This document shows positions 44,114 to 55,877 of a stretch of DNA of 64,000 nt, in pieces. Numbering within the stretch: position 1 is the stretch's first letter; every line of letters starts with the position of its first letter. The notes under the pieces are model-generated. The model ran no database searches and was not told the origin of the DNA. It saw only the letters and a list, made by a program, of their open reading frames with translations. The position numbers and the translations under genes are program-made. The stretch covers positions 1,364,001-1,428,000 of the forward strand of contig JAGYVD010000003.1 of NCBI GenBank assembly GCA_021209875.1. The letters run 5' to 3'. The DNA comes from Rosellinia necatrix (taxonomy: Eukaryota; Ascomycota; Sordariomycetes; Xylariales; Xylariaceae).

Positions 44114-46379
44114 CACACACACGCAGTGCACGTTTTTCTCTTTTATTTTTTTATCCCTCGTCCGATGCGAACTCCAAAGGTCGAGAAGGCGAGAGAACGG
44201 TAGGTGCGTAAACGGGTATGGGGCCAGCGGGCGTCTGGCCGTTGTTAGCCTAATATATAGACCACGCTCGGGCGCATGAGGACATGCGCGACACGATTCG
44301 CTCCAGGGCGGAGAATTGGCAATGATCGGCGTCGGGGAGGAGGCGGGCGCTGCGCTGTTTTGCTACGCTGTACTGCACTGCGCTGTGCCTGCTGCTACTA
44401 CTGTTGTGTACTCTCGCGTCTTCGTATTTTTTTTCCTTTTTTTCTTTTCGGGCTCCTGGGAATCCTGGGGACGCCTTTTCGAGTGCGACGTGAACGTTGC
44501 TTCGCTTAGGCCTTCGCCGCATGGCGGTTGCATGAAATATTGGCCTCGATCCCGCTCTGGTTCTGCAATTTAACCATGCATGGTTCAGCCGTCTTGGCCA
44601 GAAGGAAAACATCTGGAAATGCCAGCCGTTTCCCATTCTGTTCCCCCCTCTGGCGTGCCATTGGGCCGTGATCTCGCTAGATTACGTGTGGGAATCCGAA
44701 TCGCGATCCGTAATGTTGCATCTCGAAGTAGGATTGATTGGTGGTGTGATCCCGTCCCCGATCTGCTGGGAATAATAAAAAGGTTGGGTTATTTGTATTT
44801 CCGTAAGAACGGGGTATTATGTACCTCTCTGTCTTTATAGTATTATACCTCACATGGAGTCTTTTTGCTGCAAGGGGTGCTCGTAGATTGAAGAGAAAAA
44901 CTACCACTCTTTTCTCATTATCGGACACTCCTCTAACAAACTCATATATATATATATGTGTGTGTGTGTGTTTGTAAGTAATCAATCAAATTCGTTCTTG
45001 AAGCTCTGTGAGCCCGCTTCCGAGGGGTGATGCCCAACCCCTCTAAGCTGACGCTCGGTTACCGAAAACGGCGATGGAGGCGCTTATTAGCCAATCAGCT
45101 CAATTCCGAAGCTCTACCACTGAGTTGAAGACGCTACGCTGACCACATAACCAAATCTCCCACTGGTGCGCCGAAAAGGGCACCTGGTTGCGAGAATGCG
45201 TCCTGCATACTGCACTCTGCATACTACGTATGATGTTCCCCTGCCGTTCGATGCGTCATTCTCCGCAACCCTTTCCAACAGCACCCGTACGTTCCGGATC
45301 GTCGCTAACCGTCGGTCCCGCCCACTACCGGCGATGGGGCGACGTCCACTTAGGCTTGGCCGGTAAATCGGATGAATCGCTTGTGGCCGGCAATAATCTC
45401 CGTGTCCCGCCGGTGATCGTTACCGTAACGATGTCTAATTGATTTGCTATGTATATGTATATATATATATCGAGAGTTGGAGGCTGCTTTTCTCGATCCC
45501 CCCAAAGATGCAACGTCTCATCTCATGGGAGGAATCGTTCGATCGTCGGCTCCTCTACAATCGGCACTGCGGCGAAACGTCAGGTTGCTCTCGCGTACGA
45601 CACCGATCTGATGACCTCTCATTCTAGATATTGACCCTGCATTCTAAACTCCGAGCCGAGATCTACCGAATACACGAGACGGGTATGAGATTTACGTAAG
45701 CAGTAAGCGATGAGTGCGCTCGCTGCACCCTTCAATATTAAACTCAAGGGTGCTTCGGTAGCAAGGCGATCGAAAATATATTTAATTCAATAAAAATACG
45801 AGAAAGTTTTCCTCGGCGCCATTTCGCCGTTGGCTCTGTGGCACATGGCTAATGAGACTGCTGAATGATTTTCGTAATAGGGTTAGGGGGCATGTATATA
45901 CTGAGAATTGGATACATGGAATATGCCGCTCTGCGGTAATTCATTCAAACTGTTGGTGTATTCCTTTTCGTCCATTATCAATGTATATATTTCTTGCGCT
46001 AGACAAGGCATTCGTTTCATATATCCAACCTTGTTCGGAAAGGGTTGAGCGCCTTCATCTCGTTGTAAAATCGTCTTCTGTTACCCATCTGAATTCACGT
46101 CTGGAATCATTCTCTTTTACTCGTGGCTATCTGACAGGGTCCCCAGCGGACGAATTCAATTCAATCAATTCAATTATCTCAATCCATCCTCTTAAGCTGT
46201 GGCGGTCGGTGCTCTCAGCTAGATGTGATAGTAATGTGCTGGATATACCATCGTATTTCGTAGAAGGGGCCGTAACAATAACCAAGGGATTAGCCATGTA
46301 GTTTATATTCTTTTATTACCCTTGAAACAACTTAAATGTGGTGATCAGAGGGGTTTACGGCCATTTCCCGGCAATGTTC

Positions 46380-49300
46380 TTAGTCAATGATGATCTGTGG
46401 GAGATGCGGCTCAGGATACGCGTAATGGCGAGCCAAGCATTTCCAGCACAGATTGGCGCCTCCGATGAGGAGCGCGGAATATCCCTTGTTCTGTTGAATA
46501 AGTATTGAGCAGACTGCGAGCCGAGCGACCCAGTTTGACCTTGCCCGAAAGATTCCTGCCGAAGGCGGAGGGTCAAGCAATTCTTCCCAGTCATCCAAGC
46601 TAATTATTTCGTTCGCAGTCGTAGCTGCTTCAACCCCTTCATCCTCGCAGTCCCCCTTGCATTCTGTCTCAAACACATCGAGGGGCATCTTCTCAAGTCC
46701 CAGCACATTGATGTCACTTACCCATTCGCCGTTGTGCATTACTGAAAGAACGGATTCGAGAAGAAAAACCTCTTGGTCGATCTCTCCGGTGCTTTCCCAG
46801 TCTATGGGCATTTTCCATTCTGTGAAAGACAGGTGAAGAGAGACACCTTGAAACTTATCCTCCCGACGACCATCGTAGGGCTTGTGTTCTACGAGACTCG
46901 GGTTGTATTTTGTTGGGCGTATCCGGGGGTCCAGAGGAGAGATCAGCAGTATGAGTCCTGGCTGGCCAATGCTGCCAACTAGGCGGCGAACTTGGGGGCC
47001 CAATGCTGGCTCGGCCCCTGGGTCACGCAGCATTATCCCTGCCACAAATATCGAATCCTCATGGCAAAGGGCCACAGCCTCAGCGAGGTGCTCTGGTTTG
47101 ATGTTGAATCTACCTGACTCAAACATCGCGATACACCCAAACGACTGAGCCCTTGTCATCTCTTTAAACAGAGTTGTAATAGAGACTTTCGCTAACGAGT
47201 GAGATTCTACCTTGAAATCGGTCTCGTCCATCCCTCTGAATGTCTTTGGTAGCCATTCAGCGTCGCATAGTTGGAAATCGACGAGGCGCAGAGATACTGT
47301 GGCCCCCGAGAGCTGTTCATATAATATGGATGCAATTTGCAACGCCACAACGGATTTTAGCCATCGCATAGAGGGCCGGTTATACTGGATCATCAAGATG
47401 CTTTCGGCACCGACAATACTTCCTACATCGGTTTCGGAACGGTCATCGCCGGTCTCATTGATGGGCCGCTTCCTCTTTTTAGGCCGAGGCGCTCGAGAAA
47501 GCTAGGATGACAACGAAGGTTAGCATTCTACTAGTCATAGAACACCGAGAACATACAGGATTGATACTCCCCAGATAGCTCACTATTGCCGCTGCAAATT
47601 TAGGTTGCCTAATAAATGCTAGCGACTTATCAAGAGAATCATTCGCACTCATCTCAGAGGAGACTTTCCGAAGGAGGTAGTCACTCAGAGTAGCCTCCCT
47701 CGCCCAAATGGAGTATCCTCTTCGAATTTCATCGATGCTACTGAACACCTGCACTCGGGAGAATCTGATTTCATCGCTCGCCTCTACATCGATGAGCAGT
47801 GATCGTGGCGGGTGACGCCAGATAACGAGAGACCCTAGCTCGCGCTTCGAATGGGGGGTATTCAGGCGATGCAGAATAATCTCGCATGTTTCCCCTGTTT
47901 TCCGTATCGCGTCGCACCTCGACAATAAGATGTTTCGATTTCTCTCTGAGAGGGGTTTGTGATTACTGAAGTGTATCCATCGATGTTGATGCTCGCCTTG
48001 TGATCTTCCGGTATAAGCCGTTGCCCATTCATAATAAAGTTCGTCCTGCACGGGCTGAGTAAAGGACACCAAAATATGTCTCCTATCCGACCCGGTTTGA
48101 GATACGAGCCCCCGAAGATACGTAATACCTCTACTAATGGCATCTTCCTCCTCTAAAGCCCTCGACATGTGTGGGTTCCGGAGCCCGAAGTAAGGCAGGT
48201 GAATACCATGGTTTTCGCCAAACAGGTGCAGCGCACGTCGCCACCCAAACTTAACAAGCTGAAGACCTATACTTTGGCTTTTATCGTCGCCACTTAGATA
48301 TCTTTTGGCCGTATCACAGAAAGAACGAATCCAGCTGATCTCCGCGGATCCTTCGTTAACTTCAGCAGATATCAGGTCGCTCAGAGAACTAAGCCATGTG
48401 ATAGCATCTAACATCTCAGATGCCTGCAGTCCCCACGTCCTAAAGAGTGACCCCAAGGCCACCAACCAAAATTGTGGCATACTGACACGCGCCAGGTCTT
48501 CGTTACTTCGGACCGCAACTGGGTCACCATAATGACGCAAGTGCGACAGGGCTAAAGACCATCGGATGTTTGCGCCATCCTTCTGGTCTTGACATTCGAG
48601 CCCGAGGCTCAACACAGCCGAGGAGGGGAACAATGGGTCTTTGAAGTCAACCTTTGTCGCCGTGCGGTGAAAGACAAGAAGGTTTGGGTGTAGATGCCAA
48701 GAGGAGATAGCCAGGAGTACCGCGCGGTCGCTGGCCTGCTGCGGGAGATTTCCTAAGAGGTTGTTGAGCACCTTCATTGATCCGATCCATGTGGCGATGA
48801 CTTTAGAATATGTTGTCCCAAGCGAAGTATAGGGCAGATTAATGTTCTCGGCTATGAGGGCGAACTGATGCTTTTCCCAGGCCTTCGACTCATCCGCCCT
48901 CCTTAACCAGGCACGAGCGCTGGTGTCCCAATTGGACAGCTCCGCGCGGCTTACGGCCTGCTTCGAAGCCACATACGTATGCGGATGGACCATCTTGCCG
49001 TCCTCGACGAGCCTCGTGACCTGCTTCTTCCGCTCCTGCACGACCTCGGACCAGATCGAGGTGGCGGTCTTGCGGTCGAACGCGCGGGCCAGCACGCACG
49101 CGAGCAGATGGATCGCGATGGACGCGTCGCTCGAGGTCGCCGCCGCCCATATCGAGGTGCCGTCGGCGCCGACGAAGGACCGGAACGGCCCGTCGCTCGC
49201 GGACCCCCGTGGGTTGATGTCCGGCCGGGCGAGGATCTCGGACACGCGGCGCCCGTAGGCCTTGACGAGCGCCGGCACGTCCGGGAGCATCTCCTGGAAT

Positions 49301-49509
49301 AGGAACCCGAGCGCGCACGCGGTCCGGTGGATCTCCCCATTCTCGGCGTCGTCCCTCCGCCGCACCGTCAACGCCGGGCCGATGGACAGATACTCGGGCT
49401 TGGTGTCGCACCGGTACAGCGAAAAGTCCAGGTTGACATTGATGAGCGCGGCGGTGTTCTCGTTCGTGACCGAAGCGAATGAGTTCTGCAATTTCCCGAA
49501 GCTCGCCAT
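46380..49509 (-). CDS. Large fungal protein of unknown function, 1024 aa
   Basis: Exons on the minus strand: 49509-47557 and 47501-46380. The 55-bp intron has a GTATGT donor, a GCTAAC branch point and a CTAG acceptor, and phase 0 is kept. I do not recognise a domain. The N-terminus (MASFGKLQNSFASVTNENTA) resembles long uncharacterised proteins that I recall from other Pezizomycotina; this is from memory and unverified. The first half is rich in short hydrophobic helices (WAAATSSDASIAIHLLACVL) but does not look like a transporter. The start of exon 2 encodes a basic cluster (RAPRPKKRKRP) that resembles a nuclear localisation signal. The C-terminal third has Trp- and Asp-rich patches. No signal peptide is visible. 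Several paralogues per genome would be expected for such families. Confidence 0.85.
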
Positions 49510-50515
49510 GTTGGTTTCTGGTAGTCAATGGGAGTTGCGATTGAGATGTTTGGGGGTTGGCGGGGTGTATGTCGAGCCATCTGCTGAAGTGGCAATAAGG
49601 CAGGTCCAGATACCCATGAATAAATACCCCTCCTTGTCGATGGCCAATCGAAGAAAAGATCAGCTTTCGCGACATGGTTGGCGGCGCTGCTGCCTGCCGC
49701 AACAACCCTGGATTCCAGCCTTAATTTTTCAACCACTTCCCCCTACCAAGCAAACGGTTTACCGATGGCTTACCTTTATTATACCAGCTACATCATATAA
49801 CTCACCGCGTAACAAGTCACGAGTCGCTAAAATCCAATTTGGGCAGTGTGTTTTGTTATTTTCATACCTACAGGGATTTAATAGTACCAAATGACTGTAC
49901 GTTATTTAGCGTAACAGATTGCAAAAATCACTTGCCTTTCAAGCGTTTACGGGAGCTTTGGTACCTTAGAGCCTTGCTAGTGGTTTGATAAACAAATTAC
50001 CCCTGAACAGCTGTCGGCAACCATTTACTGAGCCCCAAATATACGCAACCTGTATTATTTCTGCTGACAATAGAAAAAAATTATATAGCCTGAAATATCC
50101 ACTGCCGAACCAGTCACAGCTTTACGAAGTATTATCTCCGGGTCTATATTGGCAGTATTGACACCAACCGCCGCCTCAACTACGACAGCACTTCTATAGC
50201 TGTTCATATTTCTGACAATACCTTTCCTGCATTTCACATTCTAATCGGCTAATTACGGTGCTGGCTTTATTACTAGGCGTTTTTGAGGTTTTGAAGGATG
50301 CTGTTTCATGAGATGCTGAGGCTGAGATTAGAGCAACTGCCAATGGGATATTTAATGACCGGGAAGCACAAGCCCCCCAAGGTATGACGATTGAATCAAG
50401 CATATCTCCTGCAATCATTGTCGTGGTGGAAATAGACCCCAATGAGTTTTATAAGTAGTCGGTAGAGGGGCCCGAGGTTCAAGAGCCCGAGAATGTTAAC
50501 TTCGATCAATTACTA
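49510..50515. other. Intergenic region
   Basis: About 1 kb, AT-rich, with no gene. A short frame at 50194-50442 on the minus strand is not convincing. Confidence 0.5.
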
Positions 50516-51287
50516 TCATAATCTCCCTTTCCATATCTTTTCTACAACCATACTCTCGGCAGTGGCATATACAAGCCCACCAGCACCCTCAAAGCTTGCG
50601 GTAACAATAATCTTGCCTTTGGTACTTTGAAGCTGACTAACATGGGTCTTCACAAGTATCGTGATTGTTCCATCCTGATCGGCTATCATAGGTTTGATAA
50701 ATCGAGTGTTCGTATATGCAGTATAGATTTGGTTCGTAGGGTCTCTGTGCATGAATGCTACCCTGCCACATATACCATCCGCCAATAAAGCGAGAACGCC
50801 GCCATATATTGTCTGTGGAAATCCCTGTAGCCCTTGGCCAAGGGTGAAGACATCAAGATGTATAGGATATTCGTTATTTGCTGTATTAACAGCGCTTGAA
50901 AGCTCTAAGGTTGTTGAAGAAGTAACTGGGTCAAGGCCAACGACCTGGTCTGAATTATTTGGACGGAGGGTGCCGGGCTCAGCAAGAAAACTTCCGTACT
51001 TCATGACACCTCGTTCCCTAAACACTGCGCCGTCCGACGTTAGGAATCTACACCTCAAGCAATATTTATCCCTTCCCAAACGAAGACGGCACCAAAAACT
51101 ACTTACTAAAGCCGTGGATGACCGGGTCCATTCCCCTCTCCTGCCGAAGAGCAAAATCTCCTCTGTATGCCTTGACTCCTGGCAAATTGATGATTTCGGC
51201 GCACCATGGAATATTTTGAAAAAAGCGCAGATCGGCTTCCGACTCTGGTTCCCAGGCAAGGATACTATGTGCCGTTACTCTAACCAT
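50516..51287 (-). CDS. Hotdog-fold thioesterase superfamily protein, 229 aa
   Basis: Exons on the minus strand: 51287-51107 and 51024-50516. The 82-bp intron has a GTAAGT donor and a CCTAACG branch point 11 nt before the GCAG acceptor; phase is kept and the result is FMFRERGVMKYGSF. The first ATG in frame after the upstream stop gives MVRVTAHSILAWEPE. The core hotdog signature is LQGFPQTIYGGVLALLADGICG, in which the helix after GGV carries Asp as a likely catalytic residue. Strands follow at TRFIKPMIADQDGTITILVKT. Such proteins hydrolyse acyl-CoA or related thioesters. The N-terminal 60 residues (DLRFFQNIPWCAEIINLPG) match the helical extension of fungal members. Substrate unknown. Confidence 0.82.
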
Positions 51288-53534
51288 CTCGCTAATTTTA
51301 GGCAAATTTTAGGGGAGACCAATGAAGAAAAAATCGGCGGACGGAAAGTGAGACACGAAAAAGGATCTTCTAGCTGTAATATGCACCTTGATATGTAAAC
51401 AGCGATAACACGTCAAGACATCCTAAATCGTAAAGGTTGGTTACCAGTTATGAAAATTTTTCAAGATAGGAGGTCATCTATAAATACGATGAATTTTAAT
51501 GCTTGTAAGGTAAGTAGCGGATTCTCGCGCTTGTACCGTGCTGGAGACGACGGCCTCGGTAACACGTATTCGTTGCTCCAGAGTTTGGTGATTTACGTCG
51601 CTGAGCGACTGTGCCTTGACAGAAGCGGTGAATCTAACGATAGCTCGATAGCCCAGGCGCCTAAGCACATAAAATCTTAGAACTTCAATAAATTTACGTA
51701 AAAGCGGACTCTTATCTGTACCCCCACATTCATTTCATTAGGAGTCTGTTGTCTAGGCCTCATCTTCATATTCGACGATTGGTATGGTATGTTACCCACC
51801 TAATATTACTACATACATGAGTCTATACTAGCTCTATAGAAGGCCCCACTCTCAGCTGGGAAAGATCACAGTCTTGTAAAAAACCACGATGTCATGCCAT
51901 GCGTCGCCTTCGTTTCATCTCATAGCTCCCATGATAGTATTCAATCGAAGGTATTAATGACATTTGTTGCTATTGCTGGCTCAGTACGTCAGTTATTGGT
52001 AGAAAATGGCAGATGATGCATGTAAATTTAAAATATGACTAGAATAGATTCGGGTATGATAGCAGTCTTAGGGGTTTTATTAATAAGCGGTGCCTAGCAT
52101 TGAATATCCATTTTGATAAAGCTGTAAACGCCCTAAGTAGAGTTCGAAGGAACACAGTAATTCGGGTACCAGTTTAAGTGAAATGCTAAATTGAATACAC
52201 GTAATGGTCAAAAAGCATGCCAATAATGAATGCGACGATAAAGTGAATCGTCTGGATGACGATGACTGGTGATCCTCGCGGTGCATATGATCACCTGGTC
52301 CCGGCCAATCACGAGTTGAGCAAGCAATGATTCGACCGACTTCTAGATATATGAGTGATCGCTAGAATCCTGATAACTAGAACAGGCCGTTTTCTTATAA
52401 TTGCCCTAATCATTTCGCTCGTCTTTGGCTGTCTAGTAGTTACTGCATTTCCCGAAGTCTAACTTGGAAAAATGGAGCATGATCTCTAGCAGGAGGTGTT
52501 ACAGTTACTGGAGCATACTTGTATAAGAAAACAGGTAGAGAGCGTTTGCCTGGTAGCACCAACAAAAATAAAAGGATCTACGGCCAGGATGCACATGGCC
52601 CCGATCCGGGACCATTGGCTCATACCCTATCGTGAGCAGCTTAGAGTAATGAAAGCGGCTCACATGAGTGTCCGCTGAGGTTGGCGATCCTACCCAGGAC
52701 AAAACATCACAGTTGGTTAAATGAAAAAGACAATAGAGGTGCTTTTTATGAAATACAAGGCCCGTGAAAATCACCTCAACTTTCCGGGATAGTGAGATCA
52801 AGATGAGTTGCGGATCCTTTTTGCATTGCCTTTGCTCCAATATCTTGGGGCCTAGCTGGGACGTTGATTTCTCACCACCTAATAGCTTCATAGATCATAA
52901 ATGTAATAATGATATGGTTCGGTCGGCTTCGTGATGATAGCAGATTGGCCGATCTTATACTAGGAAAGTCTTCCAACAAAAGAAGAGTGATTTAAAGTCG
53001 GCATGGTTGGTAATATCAAAAAGGCTCGTCTTTAGTTGGGTTCCTCCCTCAAATCCACCTATTCGGGGGGTGGAGTTGGTAGGCGGCTTGTGTTATATAA
53101 TCACGTAGTATCGGGTGAAGTAAAGACTGCCAGCATTTTGTTCCCCTTAAATCGGGTTGCGCGACCCGAATACGTCATGAGACGAAGGGCGGATTCATGT
53201 TCAGTACCTGCTAGAAAAAGGATTCCGTGCTATACGTGATTAGGTTATACGAGCGGCGCTCACATTTACAGGCAGGTATTACCATTACATTTAGCCCTAT
53301 AAACCCATGCGTTTATAGTTAGCCCATCTTACTTTGATATCGGCATTTCTTATTTATCTCGAGGTGATTATCATTGACAATGCTGCTCGATGGGACTAAC
53401 TCAATGCATCCACTAGTAGAAAACCTGTGATATGATTGGATATCCATCCTTGCATATTGGTCTTGGTATGTACTGGCGCGGATTCGTACACTACCTCAAC
53501 CAGGGGATAGCACCACTGTATAGCAACCATAGGT
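51288..53534. other. Intergenic region, AT-rich
   Basis: About 2.2 kb with no gene I can support. Short frames on both strands have no motif or splice context. Confidence 0.55.
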
Positions 53535-54760
53535 CTACGGCAGCTCTGAAACTCGCTCCCGATATGTCTGTTCTGCGCGGGTCCAAACACCCTCCGTTTT
53601 ACGGTCCCGCAGCTTCAAAAGACTAGGGAGGAGCAAGCCGGAATACTCATCGCTTGCCTCACGAGCAATCATGGTGGGAAGATGATCAATAGCAATGATG
53701 CGCAGCTCAGGCCCGTCTAGTGTGCCCGATGCTGAAATAGTCGGGTTGTCGAAAGAGCTGTATCCGGAATAGACAGGGATTGGGTTGTTCTTGTTGTCCG
53801 GGTCACAGCTCACATCACATATCACGCGAAGCCGCCTCTCCGGCGTCGACAGCGATTCGAGCGTAGTAAAAGGCGGGATCCGGTGTGCCCCTAGATAGAC
53901 ACAGTTGAGGAGGATATCCACGCCGACAATCTCGGAAAAGGGACCGCCACGGCGGGTTTCTTCCAAGTCCCATTTGAGAACGGAGTCCTCGGGGATTCCC
54001 ACAGCGCGGCAACATTCAGTCGCTCCTTTCCCGCAACGACCCAGGGCCCCAATGATCATGAGGCGGGGATATTTGCCGTCATTCAGTGGCAGCGCTTCCG
54101 CGACGGAAGATCGAACGAGTTCTACCAACTCAGAGGCGGAGTCGAATGCTGGTACTGCGCCTTGGGGAGCCCCGGGGTGAAGGAGTTGATGCGCCCAGGA
54201 CAACAGGGCCAGCGCAGCACCAGAATAGCCGGCGCTGAAGCCGAACGCCGCTACGCGCGTACCTCTTTCATCCACGAGAAATTCCAGGTCATAGAGCAGA
54301 CCGCCGGCCTTGGCAAAGCGCGAGAGCTCGGTGGCCCATTTGTCCTGCTTCTTAAAGCAATGGGCAAAGTGAATATATACGTGTGGCAAGGGCGCTAGAA
54401 ATGGTGTTAGCAGCCATATCCGGGCTCTAGGCATGATCGTACGCACTGCCGTCTGCCGGAAGCTCTTTCAAGCCCAGGATGACGTTATCCACGGGGGCGT
54501 CGACCCACGACCCGGCAGGGACCATCTCAGCACCGGCAGCCTCGAATTCGCTATCACGATAGATGCGATCTGGCGACGGTTCGACTCGCACGACGTACCC
54601 GGCATTTATAAGAGCCTTGGTCGTCTCGGGCGATACTGGTTGATTTTGTCAGTCTGGTGTATGTGAACTTGGGACTCGGGGGGTTAGTTTTTCTGCGCAT
54701 ACATGGAGAACGCCGCTCAAAGGGCTTGGTCTCGGCCCTCAGGTGAATAATAGGCGACAT
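53535..54760 (-). CDS. LYS1: Saccharopine dehydrogenase (NAD+, L-lysine-forming), 368 aa
   Basis: Exons on the minus strand: 54760-54703, 54635-54447 and 54394-53535. Splice phases fit exactly and give HLRAETKPFERRSPLSPETT, the N-terminal signature of LYS1. Further blocks are GAEMVPAGSWVDAP, NVILGLKELPADGT and PLPHVYIHFAHCFKKQ, the last with the catalytic-region His. The NAD-binding part is near YPRLMIIGALGRCGKGA, and CDVSCDPDNKNNPIPVY follows. The length is near the 373 aa of the yeast enzyme. It performs the last step of the alpha-aminoadipate lysine pathway: saccharopine + NAD+ + water to lysine + 2-oxoglutarate + NADH. A CAT/CAC microsatellite sits directly upstream of the ATG. The protein appears intact. 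Confidence 0.96.
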
Positions 54761-54771
54761 GGTGATGATGG

Positions 54772-54812
<41 letters not shown>

Positions 54813-54822
54813 GTGGTGGTGT
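54761..54822. repeat. (ATG)n/(CAT)n microsatellite abutting the LYS1 start codon
   Basis: About 18 trinucleotide units on the plus strand (GATGATG...). On the coding strand they read as a CAT/CAC repeat in the 5' leader, ending next to the ATG. Confidence 0.9.
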
Positions 54823-55866
54823 GCAACGAATTGGCGGCTGTTCGACTTGCAAAATCGAAGGTAAGCCTTGGTTTCTGTCTGTAGCGAGTCACAACCTCTG
54901 GTGTCGTTCGAAGTCTCACGGAGAGTTGGGCGTATTAGTAGGATAAGTGCCAGAAGCAGTGCGTTTGCGATCTCGGTGATGTACAGTCATTCGGGTGAGA
55001 GAAAAAAAGGGAACAGGGAGCTTACCTAGCGAGTACCTGCGTCACAGCCCCCCCCACCTGTTGGGCTTGTAATGTCTCTTTCACTAAAAAATGAAGGCAT
55101 AGGCCCTGGGTAGCCTTCTGGTCGCTGAGCTAAACACTCTGTTAGTGGACGACAGAGGTAGTACCCACGTGATTTTTGGTGTATAACCCCGCCCTGGAGT
55201 GTTCTGAAGCGCCCTAGAGGCTTGAGCCAGGCATAACAGTCCACCTCCCAATAACTACTTAAGTAACTACCTGCTTGAACTAACTATTTGATTTCGTTCT
55301 GTTTTTCTACAAATATGTTTGCTTCGGAGAGCGAAATAGCAAGAACCTTAATCAACAACCCCGTACGCTAGGGCACGCATATGTCAGACTCTCAAGTTGG
55401 CTTACGCATCCGTAGCTGCTGCGATGCACCGACCGTGGACTGCTAACAACTTTCGCAGCGGGGTGACATACTCATGCTCCAGGACTCCTCCAAGAGGGGT
55501 GAAATACAGTACATGTCACAATACTGCGTTATGGGGGCCGTCTCCGGCACAATCCACCCGTGGACCTATCTGAACGGCCTGAGTCATCCTGCACCCAATA
55601 GTTAACGTGCTGGTGCGGGGCAAATACCCGGAACCTGACATTGAGATTTCATCATAGATCCTAGGCGCTCGACCTCGCGGGCTGAGGCCTAGAGGCCCTT
55701 GCTTGAATGTGACTGTCGCACGGGATAATTATCTATGGAAAGCCGACCTCGCTGCGAGGTACGCGTCAAGGACTCACCCGTACGCCTACTCCGGATGGTG
55801 TTTACTCTGGGTGGTGTTTACTCTGAGTGGTGTTTACTCTGAGTGATGTTTTACTCTGAGTGGTTT
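54761..55866. other. Intergenic region
   Basis: About 1.1 kb between LYS1 and the bacterial-type remnant. Apart from the two repeats listed I see no gene; the sequence does not clearly continue the bacterial homology. Confidence 0.5.
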
Positions 55867-55877
55867 TTACTCTGGGT
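55797..55877. repeat. 16-bp tandem repeat, five copies
   Basis: Units at 55797, 55813, 55829, 55845 (17 bp) and 55862, with consensus GGTGTTTACTCTGAGT. The last unit overlaps the 3' edge of the hldE remnant. Confidence 0.9.

Larger units (their letters stand above)
43158..46379. other. Intergenic region with microsatellites
   Basis: About 3.2 kb without a supported gene. It contains CTATG/CTGTG repeats, a (CATA)n run, a TA/TG run near 44945-44971, and a tRNA-like A-box with a nearby hairpin (see rejected items). The frame at 45852-46301 has no motif and AT-rich codons. Confidence 0.55.

Noticed and set aside
45050..45145. Candidate tRNA on the minus strand
   Set aside because: A good A-box-like string but no B-box, and acceptor and anticodon stems do not pair.
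45852..46301. 149-residue frame on the plus strand
   Set aside because: AT-rich codons, no domain, no homology that I recognise, and no promoter or intron signals.
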